Shown one piece after another: positions 33,465 through 41,580 of a stretch of 64,000 nt of DNA. The stretch spans positions 498,742 through 562,741 of the forward strand of contig NZ_BNBM01000001.1 in the NCBI RefSeq assembly GCF_014655715.1. The letters run 5' to 3'. The stretch's first letter is position 1; every line of letters starts with the position of its first letter. Under the pieces are notes generated by a model. That model worked only from the letters and a program-made list of their open reading frames with translations. It ran no database searches and had not been told where the DNA came from. This DNA is from Streptomyces lanatus. GTDB lineage: Bacteria > Actinomycetota > Actinomycetes > Streptomycetales > Streptomycetaceae. The translations under genes and the position numbers were made by a program.

Positions 33465-34954
33465 GAGTCTCCCTCCGGGGAGGCGGGTTTCGCCGGGACG
33501 GGGTGCGCGAGGTCGTCGGGACGCCGTTTGTGGACGGCCGGGGCGTCGGAGGAGGGCGGCGGCTCGTGGCCCTCGGGGAGGTCCGACTGCCTGACGGGGC
33601 CCGGGGGTTCGGGGTGAGCGGCGGCGTCGGCGTCCTGGACGCTGTCCGCCGGTCCGGATCCGCCATCGCCGTGCGGCACCCGCGCCAGCTCGGGCGAGGC
33701 CGTGTCCAGCGGCACCGACCACGACCGTACGAGGCCCAACTGGACGGCCTGGCGGGGCAGTACGGCGTCCAGGAGCCAGTCGGCGGCCACGCGGACGCGG
33801 TTGCCGGGCAGCGCGGCGAGGTGGTAGCCGCGGGTGACCGCGCCCGCGGCCACTCCGGACAGGGGGATGCCGAGCGGGTTGGCGGCGGCCTTGACGCCGC
33901 CGAGGTCGACGACGAAGCCGAGGTCGCGGTGGCGGTAGACGCGCCGCTCCCCCAGGCCCAGGGAGGCTGCGACGTTGTGCGCGACGGCCTTGCCCTGCCG
34001 CCAGGCGTGCTGGGCGGTCATCGGCGTGTACGCGCCGGGCTTCTCCAGATCGGGCACGGCGGCCGCGTCCCCGGCGGCGAAGAGCCCCGGCCGGCCCGGT
34101 ACCTGGAGGTAGGGGTCGACGAGCAACCTGCCCTTCTCCAGGGGCAGTTCGAGCGACTCGGCGAGCGGATCGGGCCGTACGCCGACGCACCACACCAGGG
34201 TGCGGGTGTCGACGAACTCGCCGTCGGTCAGCAGCACCCCGCGATGCGTGGCCTCCTTCACGGAGGTCCCCATCCGCACCTCGACGCCCCGCTGCCGCAG
34301 CACCCGGTCCGCCGTGCGCGACAGCTTCTCGTCCAGCTCGGGCAGGACGCGCTCGGCGATGTCGAGCAGCAGCCAGCGCGGCCGCAGGGGACGCCCCCGC
34401 ACCTGGGAGTCGGTGAAGAGCTTGCCCTGCGCGGCGACCTCGGTCCCGGTGTATCCGGCGCCGACCACGACGAAGGTGCAGCGCGTGGATCGGCTCTCGG
34501 GATCCGAGGCGGCCAGTTCCATCTGCCGGGTCACGTGATCGCGCAGATACAGCGCCTCGGGCAGACCGCGGAAGCCGTGCGCGTGCTCGGCGACGCCGGG
34601 GATGGGCAGCAGCTTGTTGACGCTGCCCGCTGCGAGGATCAGCCGGTCATAGGGCAGGGTGCCGCTGTCGCCCTCGGGGCCGGTGTAGCGCACGGTGTTC
34701 CCGTCGAGATCGACGGCGTCGGCCTCGCCCAGCACGAGCCGGACGTCCGGCAGCGTCCCGGTCAGCGAGACGGTCACCCGGCGTGGCTCCAGGATGCCCG
34801 CGGCGACCTGGGGCAGCAGCGGCAGATACAGGAAGTAGTCGGTCGGGTTCAGCAGGGTGACGTCGGCCTTGTGCCGGGTGAGCCGGGACAGGACGCGGGC
34901 CGCCCGGTACCCGGCGAATCCGGCGCCGACGATCACGATGCGGGGTCGACTCAC
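33461..34954 (-). CDS. NDH-2-like NAD(P)/FAD-dependent oxidoreductase
   Basis: 497 residues from a GTG (34952-34954) with GGAGG 6 nt upstream. FAD motif VIVGAGFAG at 6-14, NAD motif VVVGAGYTGTE near 165, and LFAAGDAAAVPD near 310 define a type II NADH dehydrogenase-like enzyme. The last 70 or so residues form a Pro/Glu/Asp-rich tail (GPADSVQDADAAAHPEPPG) unlike the amphipathic membrane helix of true Ndh-2. It heads the three-gene unit with transketolase and LigD-POL. It likely oxidises NAD(P)H with a quinone or other acceptor. Confidence 0.86.
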   Translation of the reverse strand: MSRPRIVIVGAGFAGYRAARVLSRLTRHKADVTLLNPTDYFLYLPLLPQVAAGILEPRRVTVSLTGTLPDVRLVLGEADAVDLDGNTVRYTGPEGDSGTLPYDRLILAAGSVNKLLPIPGVAEHAHGFRGLPEALYLRDHVTRQMELAASDPESRSTRCTFVVVGAGYTGTEVAAQGKLFTDSQVRGRPLRPRWLLLDIAERVLPELDEKLSRTADRVLRQRGVEVRMGTSVKEATHRGVLLTDGEFVDTRTLVWCVGVRPDPLAESLELPLEKGRLLVDPYLQVPGRPGLFAAGDAAAVPDLEKPGAYTPMTAQHAWRQGKAVAHNVAASLGLGERRVYRHRDLGFVVDLGGVKAAANPLGIPLSGVAAGAVTRGYHLAALPGNRVRVAADWLLDAVLPRQAVQLGLVRSWSVPLDTASPELARVPHGDGGSGPADSVQDADAAAHPEPPGPVRQSDLPEGHEPPPSSDAPAVHKRRPDDLAHPVPAKPASPEGDS

Positions 34955-35146
34955 GGTGCGCCTCCGACGCTGTCGCGTACCTCGGGAGTCTTCCGCGTCC
35001 CCCGGGCGGGGACCGCCAAACGTCGGCCCGCCACCCCCTGGCCTTTGCTCCACGGCCCTGGCCGGCGCGGTTTCCCGCGGTGCCTGCGGGTACCCGGACG
35101 CCGATCCGTCCGCGCCGCCACGGCGGCAGTCCCGGAGGTGTCCCGC

Positions 35147-35203
35147 ATGTCCGCGTACGGCCAGGTCACGGCAAGCACGGCGGGGGACGGACCGGCGCGA
35201 TGA
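35147..35203 (+). CDS. 18-residue leader ORF coupled to the enolase-superfamily gene
   Basis: ATG at 35147 has a full GGAGG (35134-35138) 8 nt upstream, better than that of the downstream gene. It encodes MSAYGQVTASTAGDGPAR and its TGA (35201-35203) overlaps the next ATG (35200-35202) as ATGA. There is no run of one amino acid to suggest attenuation. Translation of it would deliver ribosomes to the enolase-superfamily start, whose own purine stretch (GGGGGACGG) is about 11 nt away. Confidence 0.5.
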   Translation: MSAYGQVTASTAGDGPAR

Positions 35204-36291
35204 AACTCCGTCTGCCCGTCGTCTCCGTCTATACGGTGCCCACCGACGCCCCCGAGGCGGACGGCACCCTGAGCTGGAACTCCACGACCGTCGTGATCGC
35301 CGAGGTGAGCTCGGGCGACGAGACCGGCACCGGCTGGACGTACGGCCCGGCGGCGGTCGGTGACTTCCTGCGCGACCATCTCGCGGCGCTGATCGAGGGC
35401 CGCGGCGCCCTGGACATCCCGGCGGCGCACGACGCGATGTGCCGCGCGGTCCGCAACGCGGGCCGGCCAGGCGTCGCCGCGTGCGCGATATCGGCGCTGG
35501 ACATCGCCCTGTGGGACCTCAAGGCCCGGCTCCTGGAACTGCCGCTGGCGCGGCTGCTGGGCGTCTGCCGGGAGCGCGTCCCCGTCTATGGCAGCGGCGG
35601 CTTCACGACGTACCACGACAAGCATCTGGCCGCGCAGCTCAACGGCTGGGTGCACGGTCAGCACATTCCGCGCGTGAAGATCAAGATCGGCGAGGACCGG
35701 GGCCACGCTGCCTCGCGCGACCTGGACCGGGTGCGCACGGCACGCGAAGTGATCGGTTCCGAGGCGGAGTTGTACGTGGACGCGGGCGGCGCCTACACCC
35801 GCAAACAGGCGGTCCGCGTCGGCCACGCGCTCGCCGAGCACGACGTCGGCTGGTTCGAGGAGCCGGTTCCCTCGGACGACCTCACAGGGCTGCGACTGGT
35901 CCGCGACAGCCTGCCGTGCGATGTCACGGCCGGTGAGTACGGCTACGACCTGCCGTACTTCGCCCGCATGATCGCCGCGGGCGCGGTCGACTGCCTCCAG
36001 ATCGACGCCACCCGCTGCGGCGGTCTGACGGACTTCCTGCGCGCCGCCGCCCTCGCCCAGGCCCACGGTCTGGAGGTCTCGGCCCACTGCGCCCCGCACG
36101 CCCACGCCGCGGCGGCGGCCGCGATCCCCAACCTGCGGCACATCGAGTGGTTCCACGACCATGTCCGCCTGGAGGACCTGCTCTTCACCGGCGCCCTCGA
36201 CCCGACGGGCGGCACGATCACCCCGGTCCACGGCCTCGGCCACGGGCTGACGCTGCGGACGGAGGAGATGGAGCGGTACCGGGTCGCCTGA
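35200..36291 (+). CDS. Enolase-superfamily enzyme (mandelate racemase/muconate lactonizing type)
   Basis: 363 residues. Two-domain MR/MLE layout: cap domain, then barrel with RVKIKIG (catalytic KxK), the metal-ligand run ELYVDAGGAYT, WFEEPVPSDD and TAGEYGYDL, and LQIDATRCGG; SAHCAPHAH near the end. The KxK and three acidic ligands are intact, so it should abstract an alpha proton from a carboxylate (racemase, dehydratase or cycloisomerase). Substrate cannot be read from sequence; sugar acids are common for this branch. It is divergent from the NDH-2-like operon, 245 nt apart. Confidence 0.85.
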   Translation: MKLRLPVVSVYTVPTDAPEADGTLSWNSTTVVIAEVSSGDETGTGWTYGPAAVGDFLRDHLAALIEGRGALDIPAAHDAMCRAVRNAGRPGVAACAISALDIALWDLKARLLELPLARLLGVCRERVPVYGSGGFTTYHDKHLAAQLNGWVHGQHIPRVKIKIGEDRGHAASRDLDRVRTAREVIGSEAELYVDAGGAYTRKQAVRVGHALAEHDVGWFEEPVPSDDLTGLRLVRDSLPCDVTAGEYGYDLPYFARMIAAGAVDCLQIDATRCGGLTDFLRAAALAQAHGLEVSAHCAPHAHAAAAAAIPNLRHIEWFHDHVRLEDLLFTGALDPTGGTITPVHGLGHGLTLRTEEMERYRVA

Positions 36292-36307
36292 CGGCGGCGG
36301 GCGGGTC

Positions 36308-36540
36308 TCAGCGGCGGGCGAGGGCGGCCTTGGCGTCGGCCATGTCCACCGGCGGCGGCGAGGGCCTCGCCGCCGGCCGTCCGCACGTCGTCCGCCGTCG
36401 CGACGAGGCCCTCGCGCCCCCGGGCGAGCAGGGCGACCCAGTCCCCCCGCGCGGCGAAGGCGGAGGGCCGTCCCCCGGCCCACGCCGCCGCCGGCCTCGG
36501 TCACGACGACGGCCCCGCCGTACTTCGGCAGGGCCGTCGG
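36308..36540 (-). pseudogene. Relic of an SDR oxidoreductase gene
   Basis: Reading the minus strand gives LPKYGGAVVVTEAGGGVGRG then ALR in one frame. After a +1 shift it gives FAARGDWVALLARGREG and ADDVRTAGGEALAA. After a second shift it gives VDMADAKAALARR and a stop. Together these spell the first 75 or so residues of a classical SDR (cofactor motif TGxxxGxG with the first Gly as Glu, then the helix and second strand), with the remaining 200 residues missing. Two frameshifts plus a large deletion make this a pseudogene. It lies between the enolase-superfamily and holin-like genes. Confidence 0.6.
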
Positions 36541-36559
36541 CCGCGGTCGGCGCGTCTGG

Positions 36560-37030
36560 TCACGCCCGGTGGTGCGGCTGTTCGGGGTCGATGTCGTCGG
36601 GGTGCGGCGTCCACGTCCCCGCGGTGTCGGGTGCGCCCGCCTCCGGGGGTCCGGGCGGCATCGGCGGGTACGGCAGGCCGAGACCGCCCGGCGGGGCGCT
36701 CGGCGCGGTGCCGCCGAGGGTGCGGCCCGGGGTGGTTTCCGCCGCGTCCGTCGTCGGCCGCGCCGCGCCGCGCAGCAGGTACGCCACCGCACCGAGGATC
36801 ACCGCGGTGATCAGCGCCGCCGCCCAGTCGGGCAGGCCGACGGCGAGTCCGAGCCCCAGGGCGAGTGCGAGGGCCGCGCCCGCGTACAGGGCGAGGGCTC
36901 CCGAACCGGCGTACAGCACGGCCCGGCGCCGCTGCCGGCGCAGCTCGTCGCGCACGGTCTCCCGCGCCACCTGCGCCAGCTCGTCGACCAGTTGCTTGTC
37001 CAGATGCTCAAGATGATCCAAGCGATCCAT
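36560..37030 (-). CDS. Holin-X-like membrane protein (phage holin family)
   Basis: 156 residues. An N-terminal amphipathic charged helix (LDHLEHLDKQLVDELAQVA), two hydrophobic spans (about 41-63 and 68-88), then a Pro/Gly-rich cytoplasmic-type tail. It matches the putative actinobacterial Holin-X family (holin superfamily III), which are chromosomal proteins in Streptomyces and not evidence of a phage. The ATG (37028-37030) has only GGGG upstream. Role unknown. Confidence 0.72.
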   Translation of the reverse strand: MDRLDHLEHLDKQLVDELAQVARETVRDELRRQRRRAVLYAGSGALALYAGAALALALGLGLAVGLPDWAAALITAVILGAVAYLLRGAARPTTDAAETTPGRTLGGTAPSAPPGGLGLPYPPMPPGPPEAGAPDTAGTWTPHPDDIDPEQPHHRA

Positions 37031-37127
37031 GCGCGCCGGGTACCCCTGCCCGCATCGGGCTAACGGGGAGTGCGGGGATCGCGTGAAACGATCTCCGTAT
37101 CCGGCCGTGCCCAACTAGGCTTCCCGC

Positions 37128-37475
37128 ATGGACATTCTGGGAGCCACGCTGCGCGTGTGCGTCGATGACCTGGAGGCCGCGGTCCCCTTCTACGAACGCC
37201 TCGCGGGCGGCACAGCCCTCCGCTTCGAGCGCGGTGGGGTGCAGGTGGCCGCGGTCGGCTGCTTCCTGCTGATGAGCGGCCCCGCGGCCGAGCTGGAGGT
37301 GCTGCGCAAGGTGGCCGCGACGATCGCCGTGAAGGACGTCGAGGAGGCCCGCCAGGTGCTCAGCGAGATGGGCGCGCACATCGTCGCCGGGCCGGTGGCG
37401 ACTCCCGCCGGGCGCAATCTGATCGCGATGCACCCGGACGGCGCGATCTACGAGTACGCGGACCGTCAGGCGTAG
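37128..37475 (+). CDS. VOC-family (glyoxalase-like) protein
   Basis: 115 residues, one vicinal-oxygen-chelate domain: VDDLEAAVPFYERLAGG opening helix, then PAGRNLIAMHPDGAIYEY closing strands with the conserved Glu. Metal ligands are incomplete (the first His position is hydrophobic), so it may bind rather than convert a ligand. It overlaps the convergent arginase-fold gene by 10 nt. Confidence 0.8.
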   Translation: MDILGATLRVCVDDLEAAVPFYERLAGGTALRFERGGVQVAAVGCFLLMSGPAAELEVLRKVAATIAVKDVEEARQVLSEMGAHIVAGPVATPAGRNLIAMHPDGAIYEYADRQA

Positions 37476-38365
37476 CCCAGGGCCGTCACCACGACGTCGG
37501 TAAGCAGCGCCCCGGCCGTGCCCTCCGGGTCCAGGTCGGGGTCGTAGATGGTGACGTTGAGGCCGACGCAGTGCGCGGAGGCCAGCAACGGCCGTAGCAC
37601 CGCGACCAGTTCGTCGGGGGTGAGGCCGTCCGGGTCGGGGCTGTCCACGGCGGGCATGACGGACGGGTCGAGGACGTCGGCGTCCAGGTGCACCCAGAAG
37701 CCGTCCAGCTCCGGAATCTCGAAGGTCTGCCGGGTGGCGGTGGCCAGAGCCTCGGCGCCCCATTCGCGCAGCTCACCGACGGTCACCGTGGGGATCTTCA
37801 GGTCGGCGAGTTCGGCGCGCTCCTCCTCGAAGCAGTCGCGGATGCCGAAGTACCGCACGTCCTCGTCCCGCAGATAGGGCCGCAGCCCTTCCAGGTCCGT
37901 CAGGTCCTCCTGCCCGCGCCCGGTGGCGAGCGCGACCTCCTCGCCACCCGCCGCACCGACCCGCTCGGAGTTGCCCGGGTGCCGGAAGTCGGGCGAGGCG
38001 TCCACCACGGCCAGCCCGTACCGGCCGACGCGGCGCAGCGCGAGGGCCGCGCCGAGGTTGATCGAGCAGTCGCCGCCGAGCACGAGCGGGAAGTCCCCGG
38101 CGCGCACATGCCCCTCGATGCGGTCGGCGAGCTTGCGGGTGTAGGAGGCTAGGGCGGCCGCGTTGAAGACGCCGTCCCCTTCCCGCCACTCCCCCCGGTC
38201 GTACCGGGGCGGCACCACGACCCCGCCCTCCAGCGCACGCAACCGCTGCACGATCCGCTGCTCCCGCAGGGCCCCGGCCAGCTTGTAGCAGCCGGGCACG
38301 GTGCCGGGGGCGGGCGGGCGCAGGCCCAGGTTGGAGGGGGCGTCGAGCACGACGATATTCCGCAT
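37466..38365 (-). CDS. Arginase-superfamily protein with altered metal ligands
   Basis: 299 residues (MRNIVVLDAPSNLGLRP) with the arginase fold. The usual GGDHS reads GGDCSINLG, and the usual DAHxD reads DASPDFRHP, so two histidine ligands are lost. The third motif, HLDADVLDP, keeps its aspartates. GGDCS is common in the agmatinase-like branch of Streptomyces, but loss of the second His is unusual. The protein may use a single metal, another metal, or be a non-enzyme. The ATG at 38363-38365 has AGGA about 9 nt upstream. Overlaps the convergent VOC gene. Confidence 0.78.
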   Translation of the reverse strand: MRNIVVLDAPSNLGLRPPAPGTVPGCYKLAGALREQRIVQRLRALEGGVVVPPRYDRGEWREGDGVFNAAALASYTRKLADRIEGHVRAGDFPLVLGGDCSINLGAALALRRVGRYGLAVVDASPDFRHPGNSERVGAAGGEEVALATGRGQEDLTDLEGLRPYLRDEDVRYFGIRDCFEEERAELADLKIPTVTVGELREWGAEALATATRQTFEIPELDGFWVHLDADVLDPSVMPAVDSPDPDGLTPDELVAVLRPLLASAHCVGLNVTIYDPDLDPEGTAGALLTDVVVTALGYA

Positions 38366-38424
38366 GCGCTCCATCCTCGCGGACGTACAGTCGACCCTCA
38401 ATCGCAATACACGGGAGCGGGCAC

Positions 38425-38772
38425 ATGAGCGAGCAGCACACCTACCGGGTGATCGTCCGGGGCACCTGGGACGGGCTCACCGACGAGGCCAGGGCACGGC
38501 TGCTCGCCGAGGCCGGGGAGCACGGCATGACCAGCATGCGGTTCACCGAGGAGGGATCGCTCACCTACGAGCCGTCCCCGCTCAAGCACTTCTCGATGCG
38601 CTATGTCGTGGTCTCCGACGCGGCCGACGGCGACGAGATGGCCGGGGCGATCGCCGAGGACCGGGCCGAGCGCGCGCTGCGGGAGCTGGGCTACGGCTTC
38701 GGTGAACTGAGGTCGACGGTCACGGACCTCGACACCATGAAGATCAACTTCAAGCCCGCATCTCGGCGGTGA
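38425..38772 (+). CDS. DUF6204-like protein
   Basis: 115 residues: MSEQHTYRVIVRGTWDGL, ARLLAEAGEHG, then LTYEPSPLKHFSMRYVV and an alpha/beta end. It matches what I recall as DUF6204, a ferredoxin-like small domain confined to actinobacteria. It overlaps the convergent acetyltransferase gene by 23 nt. Role unknown. Confidence 0.75.
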   Translation: MSEQHTYRVIVRGTWDGLTDEARARLLAEAGEHGMTSMRFTEEGSLTYEPSPLKHFSMRYVVVSDAADGDEMAGAIAEDRAERALRELGYGFGELRSTVTDLDTMKINFKPASRR

Positions 38773-39298
38773 TCGCCCACCGTTCGTGATCGCGCCAGGC
38801 CCCGTCGATGAAGAGCATGCCCGGCGAGAAGCCCTCCAGGCGGAAGCCGCAGGTGCGGGCGAGGGCGATGGAGGCGGTGTTGGCCGGCTGGACGTTGATC
38901 TCCAGCCGGTGCAGCCGCATCGGTCCGAAGGCGTGGCCCACGACCAGGCCGAGACCGTCCCGCATCAGGCCGCGCCCGGCCGCGTGGGCGAAGGCGCCGT
39001 AGCCGAGGGCGCCGCTCTGGAAGGCGCCCTCGACGATGTTGTTGATGTTGATGAACCCGGCGATCCCCCCGCCGTCGTCCTTCGCGCAGACCAGGAACCC
39101 CGCCTTGGTCGGATCCTCGATCAGCCGCCCGGCATAGGCGGCGTAGGCGGCGGCGCTGTCCGGCGGGAAGAGCCAGGGGTGGTGCAGTTCCTTGCTCTCG
39201 CGGGCGCGCGCCGTGAACTCGCCACCGTCCTCATGGGTGAAGTGGCGTATGCCTACGCGGGGGCCTTCGGCGAGATAGCGGGACACGGGGTGCGGCAT
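38750..39298 (-). CDS. GNAT-family N-acetyltransferase (RimJ/RimL-like)
   Basis: 182 residues. GNAT motifs: IAGFININNIVEGAFQSG (beta 3), LGYGAFAHAAGRGLM (acetyl-CoA pyrophosphate loop) and LEINVQPANTASIALARTCGF (the RimJ/L signature). Typical targets are N-terminal residues of ribosomal proteins or small amines. It starts with MPHPVSRY at the ATG 39296-39298. Confidence 0.85.
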   Translation of the reverse strand: MPHPVSRYLAEGPRVGIRHFTHEDGGEFTARARESKELHHPWLFPPDSAAAYAAYAGRLIEDPTKAGFLVCAKDDGGGIAGFININNIVEGAFQSGALGYGAFAHAAGRGLMRDGLGLVVGHAFGPMRLHRLEINVQPANTASIALARTCGFRLEGFSPGMLFIDGAWRDHERWAITAEMRA

Positions 39299-39317
39299 TG
39301 CGCCACCCTACGGCGCG

Positions 39318-39572
39318 TCACCGCCGCCGGCCCATGAAATAGGCGCCGAACAGCGCACCGATGACGCCCATGGCAAGCAGCGCCAGCCACAGCGGCATCG
39401 TCACCAGGGGGACCAGCAGCCGGATCTCGGTCTCGCGGGTGTTCTCGAAGATGAAGATCAGGGCGAGGACGGCGAGCACCAGCATGGTGATCCTGGCAGG
39501 GGTCATCGCCCCGGCCAGGCCACCCCGCTTCCCGCCGGCCCGCGTCCCCTTCTCCGACGTCTTCGCGGTCAT
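39318..39572 (-). CDS. LapA/DUF1049-family membrane protein
   Basis: 84 residues. Lys/Gly-rich N-terminal part, then two hydrophobic spans with the LapA-type FIFENTRETEIRLL loop between, ending YFMGRRR. Such proteins are small bitopic or hairpin membrane proteins of unknown function in actinobacteria. Start ATG at 39570-39572. It precedes the GNAT gene by 19 nt on the same strand. Confidence 0.75.
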   Translation of the reverse strand: MTAKTSEKGTRAGGKRGGLAGAMTPARITMLVLAVLALIFIFENTRETEIRLLVPLVTMPLWLALLAMGVIGALFGAYFMGRRR

Positions 39573-39630
39573 ACCACCAAGCATGCTCCCGAAGGAGCGA
39601 TCACGCACGGTGAGCGGCCCGGCGGGGCGC

Positions 39631-41424
39631 TCAGTCGACCACCGGGAGCTGGAGCACACCCGTGTCGCGCGGCGAGCTGACCACCGTCACCGGCTTGATC
39701 CCCCGGTTCCCGAAGTACGCGTCGTCACTGGCCGCGATCACGAAGCCCAGCCGGTGCCCCTGCTCGTACCGGTGCACGATCCCCGGCAGCGTCACGGTGA
39801 AACTCTTCGTGACGTCGGGCACACGCACCGGTGCCACCAGCCGGTGCACCAGCGTCCGGGTGCCGTCGGGCGCGATGTCGTAGAGCTTGGCGAACAGGAC
39901 GAGCTTGTCGGCGGCGTCCCCGGAGTGCTGGGTCCGCTCGGCCTTCGGGGAGACGACCCGCAGCGTGGCCCGGGGCGCGCCGACGACGTCGGTGGTGCGG
40001 GCGAGCGGCTCGCTTGTCCAGCCGAGGTGGGTGCCCGGGGTGTCGTACGGCGCCGGGTCGGGGAGGCCGATGAGCGCGGCGAGCGAGCTCTCCGAGTGGC
40101 TGGTGGGGACGAGCCAGTTGGTGTACGTACGGCTGCCGCGGGTCACCTTGCGGCGGTTGTCGACGAGCTTGCCGTCGCCGGAGAGGTAGAGCGTGCGGGT
40201 GGGCGTGGGGACGCGGTCGGCGGTGGCGTAGGTGTGGTCCGGGTCCGTGATCCAGTCGCGGTAGTAGGCGAAGGCCGGTCCGGTGTCGACCCTCTCCTTG
40301 CGCAGATAGCGGTCGAACCAGGCGAGGACGCGGCGGCCGACGTAGCTGGTCTCCAAGTTGCCCTGTCCGAGGTTGAGTTCGCCGGAGGCCGGGTCGGTGC
40401 GGCCGCCGCTGTGGCCCCAGGACTGCCAGATCATCTTCGTCGGGGTGCCCTGCGCCTTGAGCGTCCGGTACGTCGCCGTCGCCTCGTTGAGGTTGAAGAG
40501 GCTGTCGGCCTGGCCCTGGACGAGGAGGGTGGGTGCCTTGACCCGGTGCAGGTAGGACACCGGGGAGACGCTGCGGGCGTAGGCGAGCAGGTCGGCGGTC
40601 TGTTTCGCCGGGTAGCGGCCGGAGTTGAGGGTGCGGATGGTGTCGCAGGCCTTGGTGACGAAGTGCAGACAGGCGATGGAGTTGATGCGGGAGGGGGCGA
40701 GGTTGGCCTCCAGCAGGGGCTGGCCCTCGCCGATGAGGTAGAAGCCGTTGGCCCACTGCCATTTGAAGGCGCCGGGGACATGGCGGCTACCGAGGGCGTT
40801 GTTCGGGTCGAGGGAGTAGGCGAGGTCGTTCCAGGTGATCATCGGCACCAGTGCGTCGAGGCGCCGGTCGACGGCGGCCGTGGCCAGCTGGACGGCGCCG
40901 CCGTAGGAACCGCCGACCATGCCGACGCGCGGGTCGCCGGGGGCGTCGAGGGTGACGTAGTCGGCCCTGGTGCCGTCGTCGGCGGCTCGTCCGCCGCCCA
41001 GGAAGTCGATCAGGCGGGAGGCGGCGACGCCGTCGATGGCGGGGTCGTCGAGCGCGATCAGACAGCCGGTCCTGCCGAAGCCGAGGCCGGAGTAGACGAG
41101 GGCGACATAGCCGCGCCGGGCGAATGCCTCGCCCACCACATTGGTGGAGCCGTCGTTCTTGCTGCCGCCGAAGCCGTTGGTGGTGACGACGGCGGGGGCG
41201 GGGTGGGCACGGTCCGCGCCGGCGGGCCGGTACAGATCGGCGTCGACCGTGCAGGTCCGGCCGCCCGCCTGGACGGTGAACTTCAGCGCGGTGACGGTGT
41301 ACTCGCCGGTCGCGGCGGCTGCGGCCGGTGCGGAGAGGGCGAGGGGTGCGGTGAGCGTGGCGCCGAGAGCGAGTGCGAGCGGGGTTCGGAATCTGGACAC
41401 ACGACGGGCATCACGACGGGACAC
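39631..41424 (-). CDS. Secreted CocE/NonD-type (S15) hydrolase
   Basis: 597 residues from a GTG (41422-41424) with GGAGG 6 nt upstream. A signal peptide (VSRRDARRVSRFRTP..., cleaved near APAAAAATG at about 38) precedes an alpha/beta-hydrolase with nucleophile GGSYGGAV (Ser173) and later LLVQGQADSLFN (Asp) and QSWGHSGG (His). A C-terminal jelly-roll (LRVVSPKAERTQHSGD) follows. This is the X-prolyl dipeptidyl peptidase/CocE esterase fold, exported. It likely cleaves Pro-containing peptides or esters outside the cell, feeding the peptide catabolic genes downstream. Confidence 0.86.
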   Translation of the reverse strand: MSRRDARRVSRFRTPLALALGATLTAPLALSAPAAAAATGEYTVTALKFTVQAGGRTCTVDADLYRPAGADRAHPAPAVVTTNGFGGSKNDGSTNVVGEAFARRGYVALVYSGLGFGRTGCLIALDDPAIDGVAASRLIDFLGGGRAADDGTRADYVTLDAPGDPRVGMVGGSYGGAVQLATAAVDRRLDALVPMITWNDLAYSLDPNNALGSRHVPGAFKWQWANGFYLIGEGQPLLEANLAPSRINSIACLHFVTKACDTIRTLNSGRYPAKQTADLLAYARSVSPVSYLHRVKAPTLLVQGQADSLFNLNEATATYRTLKAQGTPTKMIWQSWGHSGGRTDPASGELNLGQGNLETSYVGRRVLAWFDRYLRKERVDTGPAFAYYRDWITDPDHTYATADRVPTPTRTLYLSGDGKLVDNRRKVTRGSRTYTNWLVPTSHSESSLAALIGLPDPAPYDTPGTHLGWTSEPLARTTDVVGAPRATLRVVSPKAERTQHSGDAADKLVLFAKLYDIAPDGTRTLVHRLVAPVRVPDVTKSFTVTLPGIVHRYEQGHRLGFVIAASDDAYFGNRGIKPVTVVSSPRDTGVLQLPVVD

Positions 41425-41477
41425 GGAGGACCTCCACACTGAGGCACGCACTGAAGGAAACCGAGGACGACCCTGCA

Positions 41478-41501
41478 TACCGACCAGTAAGTACCGGCCG
41501 G
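41478..41501. promoter_or_regulatory. Direct repeat upstream of the secreted peptidase gene
   Basis: TACCGACCAG (41478-41487) and TACCGGCCGG (41492-41501) repeat with a 14-nt period; the second half is self-complementary (ACCGGCCGGT). It lies about 55 nt upstream of the GTG start and could be an operator. No adjacent regulator gene identifies the factor. Confidence 0.3.
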
Positions 41502-41580
41502 TTGTCATGGTGTGACACGTGTCAGACGGGGTCAATCACCGTGAAGGAGGGTTTCCTGACGGAAATTCAGTGCAGGGCGC

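Noticed and set aside
36560..37030. Prophage remnant suggested by holin-like genes (also 2021-4084)
   Set aside because: Holin-X and holin-4-like domains are common chromosomal proteins in Streptomyces; no integrase, capsid, tail or att site is present.
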